From NCBI GenBank assembly GCA_038373885.1, contig JAWZYV010000113.1, forward strand, positions 620,501 through 684,500: a DNA stretch of 64,000 bases. Reading direction: 5' to 3'. Positions 21,120 to 32,469 of this stretch are shown one piece after another (within the stretch, counting starts at the first letter, position 1; each line of letters opens with the position of its first letter). The DNA is from Cheiracanthium punctorium (taxonomy: Eukaryota > Arthropoda > Arachnida > Araneae > Cheiracanthiidae). A program made the translations under genes and the position numbers. A model generated the notes under the pieces. It was not told the DNA's origin. It saw only the letters and a list, made by a program, of their open reading frames with translations, and did no database searches.

Positions 21120-22404
21120 ATAGTATCACAGCCAAATTAAAAAGTGAAATTATTTTTGGAGACACTGCAGAACATGGGACACCGCTCATATTTTACCCCC
21201 AAAATCAATTTTGTAAATTAAGACCAAAATGATAATTCTCTTTGCAAAGAAATGTCGGAGGCAGGTACAGTGAATTACTTCTTTAAAAAATATAAAAAAT
21301 GAAATTCGGAACTATATTATTTATGAATATATTTTAAAAAATCTTGGAAAAAAACCCTTAAAAAAACATAATTCATGTTTTATTATAGGTAATGAAATAA
21401 TAATCAATTTCCATTCCCGATTTCCACAAAAATATATCACACAGATCATCCCATATAATTTACACATCTTTTGTGGGCATAAGTGAAAAAGTCGTGGCAC
21501 TTTCAGTTATATTCAATGAATATCAGTCACATGCCATAATCTTCCATCAATGCCCTATTTTTGGTTAATCATAGATAGCTGAGGAGAGAACCCTAAAGGG
21601 TTTTCACTAACGAAAATGAAGGTACTGATATTACATGATAATGTATACTTAATACGCTTTCTTAATCTATGGAGTAATATGTCAGATAGCCCCTTAAGCT
21701 GGCGACATTTCAGATACCAACACGTAGAACACACCTGTAGTTTTTTATGCTAGGGTTTCCCGCTAAGAAAGATCCGTGCACTAAAATATGCGCAAAAAAT
21801 ATTCGTCAGCATAAATGGTGTTAACTGTCTACAGCACAAAGAGAATTTATCAGGCTATTACAAATAATACGTAAATAAAACTTAATGGCGGTGCGTAAAG
21901 AAAATTTTTGTATGATTATTCAAGGATGATGAAAGGGAGCAGGAGTTCGTGAAATATGAAAAATTAAATGATGATAAAAGAAACATATCGGAGATTCAAA
22001 GGACTATTCAAAATCTAATCTACGGTTAAAATAATGATATTGAATATTACATGAGAATGTAATAAAATTGAATTAAATATCTAATAATTATAATTCACAT
22101 ATTCTTTCACAAAACCTTGGTCCAAAGAGATAATGCAAGTCTCCAAATACTCGAAATTTATTAAATGGGTGTTTTTTTTTTTTTTTTTTTTTTTTTTGTT
22201 TTTTTTTTCCCTACGATGTTTCTAAACCGCATGTTCCAACTTACGTAATCTTGATTACTTTCAAAACGTCAATTTCCTAATAGTTTATTACATTCAGATT
22301 ATGACAGAAGATGAACAGTACTAAATCAGAGCTGTATGGCGAGTCAGTATGTCCTTATGAATTCTCTATGTAAATGTGGCAAAGAAAATAATACCGCGCA
22401 AATT
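21120..22404. other. No gene; long T run
   Basis: No coding feature. A run of T (22172-22197, then more T to 22208) may be a retrotransposed tail on the opposite strand, but nothing adjoining it was recognised. Confidence 0.5.
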
Positions 22405-22650
22405 CGACGTGATCTGCTCGTCTGGGGTTTAGTTTAGTCTAAAATTTGGATTCTACCCGTCAAATAATTAAAATTTGCAATCTTTAAGTTTCCCAAGTAT
22501 AACACTGGAGTTGGCAGTTTCTCGCCAAATGTTGACGATATCGCTTAGTTAGAAACAACTTCGGAGACTGTTTTTGGCATTAAATTTGGCGATATTTCAC
22601 AAAAAACTCCTCAAGCTTGGCGACATTCTGCGCGATTTTGTTATTGTTGC
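22405..22650 (-). repeat. R1 copy in inverted orientation
   Basis: On the - strand this reads AAAATCGCGCAGAATGTCGC, then CAAGCTTG, GCCAAATTT and finally ACTAAACTAAACCCCAGACG. It is collinear with 16790-17115 but diverged, with a different centre. Confidence 0.6.
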
Positions 22651-22779
22651 CTGTAATGCTTGCTTTTCCGCACAGAATTAGTGTAGGCAATCCATTTAAT
22701 GGAAACACAAGGAAAATTCCTGAAATGAAATCGCCTCGAAATCACTAGAAAGCTCGCCTAAAGTAATACAAATACAAGC

Positions 22780-23240
22780 GCAGATCATAGAGTCAGTCAG
22801 TTGTGAGTTCTTACTAAGAACACGTTACATTCACGAGAGCCGTAAAATGCAATGAAATTGAAACTTACGGCTCCGCATCGTACTATTATTAGCGGCGGTC
22901 TTTCTCTTCTTTTGCGAAGCCTAGTTTTGAAGTCTTTTTGTTAATTGCTTATCGCTCTATGCTGAGGAGAAATTATGAGTTTCCTTGAGAATTCCACTGA
23001 GATTTTAGCTTGTGGAAGGCTTTTATTGTATGCGAATTAAATTATTTGAGGGAGTCTCTGTGATCGACTGTTTAATCGACTACCTGCTTGTCATTTCTTG
23101 CGAACTGTGCTTTGAAGGTTGTTCGTCGAATTTCTGGAAATAATAAAATTTGTGTTTCGTCCTAAGAAATCGACTTATTACTGAAACTTTCTATACACGC
23201 AGAACTTTCAAGTTAGTGAACCTGACAATTTAGCGGTTTC
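22780..23240 (+). mobile_element. Candidate solo LTR
   Basis: A block richer in CpG than its surroundings carries AATAAAATTTGTGTTTCGTCC near 23140, typical in style of an LTR R-U5 boundary. At about 23213-23226 follows TTAGTGAACCTGAC, which resembles the start of the region just after an LTR in arthropod Ty3/Gypsy-like elements. No partner LTR, gag-pol frame or clear 4-6 bp duplication was found. Limits are approximate; a solo LTR or another repeat type are both possible. Confidence 0.35.
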
Positions 23241-26200
23241 CACAACTGTATATTAAAAACTAAATGGCTAATAAATATCTCCATATTATTATTTACAATG
23301 AAACACTGAAAATTTCTTAAATAGTTTTCTTGAAAACATAAAAATAAACTGTCAAATTTTATTGTTTTGCTTTAAATTTGAAATTGCAAAGTGTAACAAT
23401 CAGAAGATTAACAAAATTATCGTAAATCTATAATTTATTATATACGACTCTCTAAACTATGTAATATTTCAACGAATATATATTTATATAATTAGCATTA
23501 AAGTTTCCCCCCCATAAAACTATTGAAAAAGTAAAGTTCAAAAGTAGTGATTCAACTGAGCAAGTAATTTAACAGGGAAAATAGATGGCATTTTCAACAC
23601 AGGGCCCCCGATAGAAAGTCAGCTGCAATATTTTGAAACAAAAAATAATAATAAGACATCTTATCCACCCCTGGGCGAGTACAGGGGAATTCTCCAGTCT
23701 AAACGAATATTTCTTTCCACATATGTTAGCTGAAGGGCCTAAGGGTTGGCGGAGAGACAGCCTCTTCTGTTCGGGAGCTCTGTGGATACACATAATGGGA
23801 TGTAAGGGCTGGCCACTATAAAAGTAACAGGAAAGATTTTATGTGGGTTTATTCGAAGAGGGACATGGCTAAAGGCAAGGAAAAACCTAACTCATCGGAA
23901 TAACATAAAATATATACGTACAATGCGATTTTTCGTGATTACAAAAATACTGAATAGCGAAAATTCGTAGCAGATATAGTTGCGATTGATAAGAGTATTT
24001 TGTAATGTTTCAACCTATACTTTCAAAAAACGCAAATTTGTGTTTTTTAAGCCTCTCAAATACTCTAGCTGAGAATTTATCGTTCCTTGTTTAATAAAAT
24101 GCCTTTGAAATGTATCCTGCAGCTAGTTACAACCTGATGTTGATATCGACCAAATCCTTGAATTATCAGCACGCCATTTATGAGTTAGAAACTTGAGGAT
24201 TCCAATTCTGCTTTGGGCATAGAGACATTGCATTCACGAAATTTGACACCAATAGTTAAATATGTAATTCACACACCGTGCGATAGGATATTGTTCACAG
24301 CCATTTAACGCATATCTTATTAAACTGCAAAAAATATATGCAATATTTATATTTTAGTAGATTAGTCTTGAGTTTTTATTGACACAGGCATAATAAAAAT
24401 TCCAAGATCTAGTTCGTCACAACTACGTATACATAACGTATACATAAATATTGTGCCATTTCCTATAACTTTATGAAAGAGAAGATTTCTTCAGAGTATT
24501 TTAGATAATAAATATTAAACAAAGCATTTTATTTCAACATGAATTTAATAATGTTCACAGATCTTAATATCTGAATATGACTTAAAAACATTTAGAAGAT
24601 AAGAACTAAAGAATATTCCAAAGTAATATGCTTCATATTGATTAATTTATATTTATCCTGAATGCATCCCAGGAAAAAAAAAGTTATGAAAACCAACAAT
24701 TTAATAGCAGTTTATTGCGTAGTTAAACTAATGAATTTCAGATACCTGGCTGTCTCTTATTTTCTTTACACACAGCACATCATTCCAACGCCCGTGAGTT
24801 TTTCACTAAAGTGTATTTACGGATTGTTCTTCTATCGTTAGTACAAGCGGCAGAATAATAGTTTCTTAATTATAAAAAAAGTGTTCTGATCATTCACATA
24901 GACTAAAATGTAATTAATCATTTCAGAGCCTTTACTGAGTCTTTCACAAGGGAAAATTAATTTCGCTAGATAGTAAAAAAAAGAAAAAGAAAATTTCTCG
25001 CATAAATTCAATCAATAATTATGAAAAACTAAGAAATAGCCGGTTCACGGAACTGACAAAGTCTGATAAGAAATTATATTTAAAAAGATATTCAGCGGGA
25101 AGAAAAATTACTAGGTCTTCATTTTCGTGTTTTTAGCTCTCTTAAAGCATTTCAGTGACTAAAATAACTTTTCTAAGAACTGCATTTTCATTATTTATTA
25201 GCTTTCATGAATTAAGATGTCTCTTTTTTGGCTTCATCATAGAATGGCTTCAACTTAATATATGCTAATAGCATTTTTGCATTCATAGTTTAACTTACCA
25301 CGGCAGCTATAGCTCGCAATTGCTTGTAAAGATTTGGCACATATTTATCAAGTTCCTGTATCTTAATAACTCTTAAACAGAATTTTTATTTAACTCCCTA
25401 AGAAAAAAAATCTGTCAAATTTGTTGCTTTAATAATTGCAAAAGTTTATGTGCAAAAATAGTTACACTACAGCTTTTTAAGTTAAGCACAGCTTTGAATG
25501 TAGATTACCACCACCATTTTAAAAATGATCTACCTGCTTCCTTCATGAAAATCTTCGAGATGTACATTACAAAGGATTGTTTTTTTTATTTCTTTAATCG
25601 ATTTCTTGTGTCTGGTCTTCACCGTATATGAAATTTTAATATTCCACAAAGATAATCAGGTGAAATGCTGACTAGAGACTGTGTAAGTGTTTTATTTCAC
25701 AACAGGAAAATTTATTCGATAATACGGAAAATGTTAGAATTTAAAAGATATATTATTATATACATGATGATTATTACAAATCAAGAACATAGCTAGAAAG
25801 AAATTTCTGGGGTTGCCCAAAAGGTGGAAAAGGTAGATTGTGCTTCATTTATTGACATCCAATTAACCAAAATCCAGTTTTGTTTTTTGTTTTTTTTGGG
25901 GGGGGCGGTGTCTGCTTAAGCCCCAATGGCACTTTCTTCTTGAAACAATCGTTCTGTTTATAAACACAATATTTTTAAAACGCAGAGGATAAGTACATTT
26001 TTGTGTGTGTTATTTTACATATTTATTTCATCTTTTAAACATCAGTTTTCTGTTGAGAGTTTTTTTCTTGTTTCATTCATTATTTTTATATCCGTATAAT
26101 TTAGAGCTAACATTGTACAGAAATAGGCAAATCGATCGTTTAAATTGACTGTCAAAAATACAAATGATTCGTATAAAGTTCGTATCTTATATGAGTTTCA

Positions 26201-26480
26201 TTTAACTTTTCATAACACACAAGCTGCGTAGCCTGACGTTGTCCATGGGCATTACGTATTAGGGCATAACTTGTCGAAAAAAAAATGTCCGCTGATGTTC
26301 ACTAATCTACTCCCATGGCTTATTTTTATAACGGCTAATACATAAAGTGACCATCAATTTTAAAACATTAGTGTGCATACAAGTATGTGTGCGATTCCTA
26401 AAAATAATGTATGAGACACAGCTACCAAATAAATTTTTAATCCACTAATGAGAAATAATATAAATTATAAATTAGCTCTC
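23241..26480. other. No gene; a GC-richer patch at 23570-23830
   Basis: Mostly AT-rich DNA without features. The patch at 23570-23830 has GGGCCCCCGATAG and higher CpG and stays open on both strands, as a transposon interior might, but no ends or domain were recognised. A G run near 25900-25907 following TTTGTTTTTTTT resembles the interior of the MITEs elsewhere in the window. Confidence 0.4.
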
Positions 26481-26482
26481 TC

Positions 26483-26520
<38 letters not shown>
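26481..26520. repeat. Microsatellite (TA)n(TG)15
   Basis: A short (TA)n run is followed by 15 TG dinucleotides at 26491-26520. Confidence 0.95.
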
Positions 26521-26524
<4 letters not shown>

Positions 26525-26757
26525 AGGGTGTCACCTGCGAAAGTAGTTGATTCAGCATCTGTGAATATCAAGGTAGTCTTTACTGCCTTGGTCCACGAAT
26601 GAATCAGAGGGGTGCCTGGTATCATCAGCATATTACCTGATGGTAATTTGCTGGAATCAGAGCCAAAGCTAATGCTGATTCGTTTTAGGAGATTACCGGC
26701 GACAAAGTCGTCCGCGCCCATGTTGATGACTTTTACAGTAAAAAGAATGACAATCAC
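26521..26757 (-). other. Coding-like patch, unrecognised
   Basis: A 0.24-kb patch with more CpG than its surroundings is open on the - strand, with NMGADDFVAGNLLKRISISF and LIHSWTKAVKTTLIFTDAES. It is nearly open on + as well (ISILPDGNLLESEPKLMLIR). On the - strand, CTGTAAAAG before TCATCAAC and CATCAG followed by GTAATA could be splice acceptor and donor, which would make it a short exon. I do not recognise the product. It could equally be an interior piece of a transposon; the adjoining (TG)15 supplies the meaningless HTHTHT tail. Confidence 0.2.
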
Positions 26758-28400
26758 ATTGAAGTCCCGTATAATCGTTCGTATATTTCAATTTTGAATT
26801 TTTGATTTGTTATTTTATTTATTTTTTTATTTTCTTTGTCTCTCATCATCACTCATCACTCGTTTTATGAGGTGTAACCTAACGATTTTAAACTAAAGGA
26901 TTGAGCGCACCGATCATCCTAAAAATGAATGAATTTATTTTGGTCCAAGAAAAAACTGCGTAATGTAAATGTTTATACACAATTTATGCGGTGACTCAAA
27001 AAGTAATGGAATAAATACATATTTCAGTGTGATAACTTTAATAAGATTTCGATTTAATACTGAAAAAACTTTTAAATATAATCTGTAAATTTTATTCCGA
27101 AAAACAAATCAAAATAACTTAACTCAAAAATAGTAGTTACTTAAAAATATATTAATCTGATTTAAAATTATCTACCGCCGGAACATATATTTAAACAAGT
27201 ATCTTAAGTTATTTTATTTTGTGAATTCATTATGGAATAATTTTCGCTAGTCTCGACTGTAAATTAGTTAACACCGAATGCCATCCTCAAGCAAATGTAT
27301 TCAAATAATCTACCTCATCGGTTCATTTGTTTGACACTGAATCATGCATAAGCAAGTGCAAAAATGAATTATTTATAGCTCTATCAGATGATCAGATTTT
27401 TAGATTCAAATTACTTCAAGCCACGTAGATGAAAATATTCTGAAATTACCACTCTTCTTAATACAGAAAAGTTACCATAACGATTTAATTATTGATCGTA
27501 AGATGCATCCTAAGCAACTCTCTTTCAATCTAACGAATTTGAAACTTAGAGAATGGCTTGAAAACTTTGCATTTACTTTCAAGTCATAATATATTTAGTG
27601 CTGTAAAATTCAAAGTATGATTCGAGAAGGCATATCACAAATCGAATTTTAGATTCTGGAAAGAATTCATCACAAATATTTGGTCTTAGAAAGAATGACT
27701 AAATTAAAGATATCAACGACTTTGATTTCGAGTTCCGCTTTCTACTAACCATCATCAAAATGAATTTACGCGGCTTTCTTTTCATTATTTGAATGCAAGA
27801 GTACTGTATAGGAAGTAAGATATTATATAAATATACTTTTTTTACTTTTCCTTAGCCATCTTTATCATTATTATTTTGTTGCATTATTTATTTGCTCAAA
27901 ACTCTTAAACACTTATGTAGACAAATTACAATAACAATAGCACTGTTTAATCCATCCAATTAAAAATATGCTTTAAAGAATTATTTCCTAAAATTACACA
28001 GAAAATATAAGAAAATATCCGCTGAATCTATTTCGAAAGCAAAACTAATGTATAAAACACCAATTCTAGCAACAAAAACTAAAATTTCTATCAGACAGAA
28101 ATATAATTTAGGAAAGTAAATGAATTTAGGATGTGGATGGATTTGAAAAATTTTGCGTATTGCATAAACTGGTTATGTAAAAGCGTATGTAAATATGCAT
28201 ACTTGAAATTATGCACCAGTTTATAAAATTTTTTTTAAAAAATCAGTTTGAATGGAAAATACTGACGTTACAATTAAATATTTATCCAAGAAACGATTAA
28301 CTTAATCTTAAAAATAATTTAAAATTACAGCGATGTTTAATCAAAATAAAGTCACATAGATCGGTTTACAGAATTAGAAATCATAATATTACACAAAAAT
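26758..28400. other. AT-rich DNA, no gene seen
   Basis: Nothing supportable except the word GGTGACTCAAAAAGT near 26992-27006, which recurs inverted at about 47196-47210 and may be a transposon end. Confidence 0.45.
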
Positions 28401-28451
28401 GTAAGCAGCTATAAAAAACTAAACTTTTCCAAAAGTGATGTAACTAATGTA
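28401..28451. mobile_element. Half-element of the palindromic family at 29553
   Basis: Bases 28401-28424 (GTAAGCAGCTATAAAAAACT plus AAAC) are the inverted copy of 29617-29640 at 23 of 24 positions. Bases 28425-28451 repeat 29579-29605 exactly and directly. This is what remains if a long palindrome loses one inner arm and the opposite outer arm. Confidence 0.7.
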
Positions 28452-29504
28452 TTGTCACGACGGAGACTATAAGATATTCACTATTATGTAATATTATACA
28501 TTAGATGATGAATGGATTTTGGAGATAAGACATGCCAGTTTACGGCGTATGAACAAGATCTGCAAGCATTTGTATTATTGAGCAGATAACAAATAAAAAA
28601 AAAACGTGTATTTTTTTAAAGTCTTATATTCTTCCATAATTTATTAACTCACTATTGTTCAATAAAAAAATGTTTTTCTAGCATTTTTTCAAAAAATTTG
28701 TATATTGTGGACTCGTACTATAGCGAAATCTATCTTGCGGGAATGAATATTACGCGAGTTTTACACGTGTAACTGATCTCGCAGTTAACGTGAACTCCTG
28801 GCCTGCACATGAGATTTTTCTTCAGCAGTAAGAAGTGCCAACAGAAATTATTTTTATTGCAAGCTTTTCGCACAGTGCTATAGTTTATGTCATTCTCTCC
28901 CCATTAATTTTGTGCATTTACAAAAATATACAGTATTATGTTCAACAACATTCCTTTCTTTTTAATGCAGTATTTATTTACTTTATGAGGGAAATGGTAA
29001 TATATAGCTAGAGAATGTTTTAAAATAGTTTTAGGGGTGTTTATAAGTGTCTAAAATGTTTATGTAACTGTTTCAATCAGTATATGTAAGGTATCAGGTA
29101 AGGTATCAGTATCAGGTTATGTAACTGTTTCAATAAATGTAATTTCTGATCTTGTTCTCGAGGTATGATTTATCCAGAATTCATGATTCTGGGGAGGGTG
29201 AAAAGTTAGAAAAGAGTCTAAATCCGTCATTAAGTTTTCCATTAACTTTCCCAAGTAACAGTTCTGATGATAGTTTACATTTCTGTTGCAGTACGAAAAA
29301 TTCATTTGGTATCTTTATTGTTGATTCAACTATTTCACATTTCAAAGACCTTAAATCTCAACCTACTGAGAGATGGTAGGTATCTTTTGGATCTTTGGAA
29401 GGGATATATTTTCCCTCTGTTTGGAGAATTTTTAACTACACCTTTAATGTAGTGTAATACATGGATAGATTTCAATTATATCGTACCTTAGAAGGTCTTA
29501 CATC
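28452..29504. other. No gene; short direct duplications
   Basis: TATGTAACTGTTTCAAT occurs at 29061-29077 and again at 29118-29134, with AGGTATCAG-type words repeated between. Frames at 29152-29452 are short and unrecognised. Confidence 0.45.
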
Positions 29505-29787
29505 CCCTACTGCGGATGCAGGGGGGGTTAGGGGGGGTTATGACCCCTCCTACAAATACATTACATTAGTTACATCACTTTTCCAAAAGTGATGTAACTA
29601 ATGTAATGTATTTGGAGTTTAGATTTTTATAGCTGCTTACGATGAGGAATTTTTTGCCATATTTGTATGGCAATGTATATTCTTGGCATGTATATTCTTC
29701 ACTTCCTTATCGCACACATGTATGCATATATGTGAGTTGCAGTAGTCGTACTCCTCCCCCCAAGCAAAATTTCTGGCTACGCCACTG
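29505..29787 (-). mobile_element. hAT MITE, CAGTGGCGTAGCCAG group, with an insertion
   Basis: Read on the - strand the right end is CAGTGGCGTAGCCAGAAATT, as in the complete copy at 42330-42496, and the same internal words follow: GTACGACT, CTGCAACTCACATATATG, GAAGTGAAGAATATACA and GGCAAAAAATTCCTCAT. The other end (ACTGCGGATGCAGGGGG) is diverged, and no exact target duplication was found. The copy is longer than its relative mainly because a palindromic sequence (29551-29640) is inserted. Confidence 0.7.
29553..29614. repeat. Perfect 62-bp palindrome
   Basis: The 30-bp arm at 29553-29582 (CAAATACATTACATTAGTTA onward) is exactly complementary to 29585-29614, with only CC between. Just outside on the right lies an arm (29617-29640) whose inverted partner is absent here but present at 28401. 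The parent element was probably a palindrome of about 112 bp. Confidence 0.9.
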
Positions 29788-30800
29788 GCGTATCGTATTT
29801 TTCAAAAATTCTGTCTAACTGAACCACATTTTAATAATATCATAAATATCTCGGCGTGATTGCCTGCTGAGTAATATCTAGGACCAGAATTTCGAAAGGT
29901 CATCAATTCCTACATTATTAAAAGAAAAAAAATGGGACTTTTAAATACATTATTGAGTTTCTTACTAATAATACACAATAATACATTATTTCGAAAACGC
30001 AGTTTTTCAAATGAGTTGTTTTTTAAAGAGAGAGTACTTTTAAAATTTACAGCACGTTTTGAAATTTATCTATAAAATAAACTCTAAACTAAAAGTCAAG
30101 CACTTCAAGTGATTTTGAATATTTTCTGTAGTTTTTGATATTTGTCCGTAGTCAGTCGCATAGGCAAAATTTTAGGGTTTTTTTTTTTTTTTTTTTTTTT
30201 TAATAAATAGCTTGGGGGGAAATAAAATTTAATTATACCATATTAAAATTGATCTTAATATCTTAATTAAAAATAAATAGAAACATACCTTAGTTATGCC
30301 TTATTGAAAACGTTTTGGGAAAACAAATTCAAATCATGATGAGGCGGATAATTCGTCAAACATTATATAAACATATTTAAATAATTTTATATATATGTAA
30401 TAAATAACTGCGATACAGCGATGAAAATTCATTCACAATTTTTCAGGATTCATCCAATTTGCATGCTTATTCAATACGTTACCAATACATGTAAATCGTA
30501 AATGAAACACAGAAAAAAACTGACTTTATTGAAGGCATTATTTGATATTATAGCTATTTTTATTTTTATTATTACTGCTATACTTTTGAATATCAGTTCA
30601 CAAATCAATTCTAATTCTAGCGTTTCAAAAAAATATCAGGTGTAATATAGAAATCAACATTCTTACTTCAGTAGCAATCGCATGTCTGACCATGTTTCAT
30701 ATTCATCGATGTAACAGCATTCAAATTACTTTCTAAGTGACAGAAGTTATTTTCTCTTATTTTTAGCCACTGTTTAACAATGCATTTTTCTTTTTGAACT
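29788..30800. other. No gene; T run at 30178-30201
   Basis: No gene. The 24-base T run follows GGCAAAATTTTAGGG and precedes AATAAATAGCTTGGGGGG; the G run suggests an old MITE, but the ends were not found. Confidence 0.4.
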
Positions 30801-31211
30801 AGTACTAATGTACATTCTAGCTCATTGGTGTTTAATGTATCGATATATTGCGTGAACAATCTATTACATGAAAAAAAAATTAGTTAATATTCACAGTATC
30901 ATTTTCCAATGAGAGGAAAGAAAAATTATACAACCTATCCATATAGTGATTACTTTTCGAAGAATCAATCAAACTATGATCATTGTAATCAAATATTATC
31001 CTAATATAAAGTAGCAATAATACGTCATAATATTCCGATGAATCCCTAACACGTTTCCTTTCCAAATCCTTTGCGTATAATTACAAAGTAAAAACATTTT
31101 GGCGTAGGGTTATAGAAAAGACGCTGTTCAGCATAACAATTTATCATAGTTGTACTGATATTATGTACATATTCTGACTCATTAGTGTTAAACGCATCGA
31201 TATATTGCGTG
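30801..31211 (-). repeat. Duplicated segment keeping a protein-like word
   Basis: 30801-30854 and 31152-31211 are direct copies, identical over CATCGATATATTGCGTG apart from the first base and diverged elsewhere. On the - strand both are open and give TQYIDTLNTNELE and TQYIDAFNTNESE. The downstream copy (30668-30859, - strand) continues open for 60 codons to a stop. The other (about 31067-31240, - strand) also stays open to a stop. Both could be exons or fragments of a duplicated gene or repeat; I do not recognise the peptide. Confidence 0.35.
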
Positions 31212-31865
31212 CGAAGATTCGGAAGACCTGTGTCGGCAAAAAAATAAAGAAGATTTTGTCTCGATTATAGAAATTACACATGAAATAATATACAAAGTTT
31301 ACAATAATAAGTGTCACTTCGTGCTACTACAGAAATAAATTGATGGATTGTTTATATGTTGAGCTCAGAAAATTTTTATAACCCTGAATGTATGAAGTTG
31401 AGGAATATGTAAACTCTTTTATTTCTTAAATTTTTTCAGCACTGTCGTTCGCCTTCTTTTCTCGTTTGACGACATATAATTATTGTCTTCTAAAAATAAA
31501 AGCAAAAACAACTTTCAAATAAATGTCTCAATTACTTTTAAATCAGTGAGAGTGTTTATTGAAGTTTCTTTTCATGTATTCGTTTAAGCAATTTATGTTT
31601 CTAAAAAAAAATAAAAGAGTAATAATCAATGCTAGTAAATGTAATAATAGTGCATATTAGTGCATAAATATGTGTGTCAAGAAGGTAAGGAATGGTGTAT
31701 GCATTTAAGCATGTTTTGCGATAAGTTGAAAATCGTAGTAATGTATATTTCCGTTTTGTTCAGAATGATTATGCACATTTTACACCAGAAAAAAATGATA
31801 TATCAGTTCAATAAATACAGTGTTTGATACAGTTCCCTCCGGGTTCGGAAGGCTATTATATATGG
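31212..31865. other. AT-rich DNA, no gene seen
   Basis: No supportable feature. Confidence 0.45.
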
Positions 31866-32434
31866 TAGGTTGACGCAAAAATCCAACTATTTTCTTTTTT
31901 GAGTCTCGAGTGAAAAAATGTTAATTTTTGATGTTTTAAGAGCCCCCTCCAAAGGACAACTCAAAAAAAAAATAATTTAAGAGTTCGCTCCAATTTTTTT
32001 TAATTTCAAACATCTTCAAAAATGGAATTATTTGTTTATTTTTTTTTTCTCGTTACGGTATAATTTTATAGACCAAAAAAAAGTTTCTGAAAGTTTCAGT
32101 TCAAATGTTCATTTTTTAGACTAATAAATTAAAAAAAAACTGTGAGGGACCTTTCAAAATTTAAATTTTGAACTGAAACTTTCAGAAACTTATTTTTTTG
32201 GCCCATAAAATTATACCGTAACAAGAAAAAAAAATTCAAAAACACAAAAATTCTTGGTTCAAAAATTCAAAAACACAAAAACGATTCTTGACGATTTTTG
32301 AAGTTAAAAAAAATTTGGAGCGACCTCTTAATTTTTTTTTTGAGCTGTCCTTTGTAGGGGGCTCTTAAAACATCAAAAATTAACATTTTTTAACTCGAGA
32401 CTCAATTAAAAAAATAGTCGTTATTTGCGTCACC

Positions 32435-32437
<3 letters not shown>
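31866..32437. mobile_element. Fold-back element with TA ends
   Basis: Two long inverted arms (about 31866-32115 and 32150-32437) share TGACGCAAA at the tip, GAGTCTCGAGT, TGTTAATTTTTGATGTTTTA, AGAGCCCCCT and AAAGGAC, then GAAACTTTCAGAAACTT near the centre. The outer tips are TA, matching Tc1/mariner-type insertion. No coding capacity. The whole element could form one long hairpin. Confidence 0.85.

Positions 32438-32438
<1 letters not shown>

Positions 32439-32467
<29 letters not shown>
32439..32467. repeat. (TA)n microsatellite
   Basis: About 14 TA units lie exactly between two elements that both end on TA. Confidence 0.9.

Positions 32468-32469
<2 letters not shown>

Noticed and set aside
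23569..23821. Gene suggested by 62- and 74-codon frames on opposite strands
   Set aside because: GC-richer sequence opens both strands; no conserved domain, start context or splice sites that I can support.
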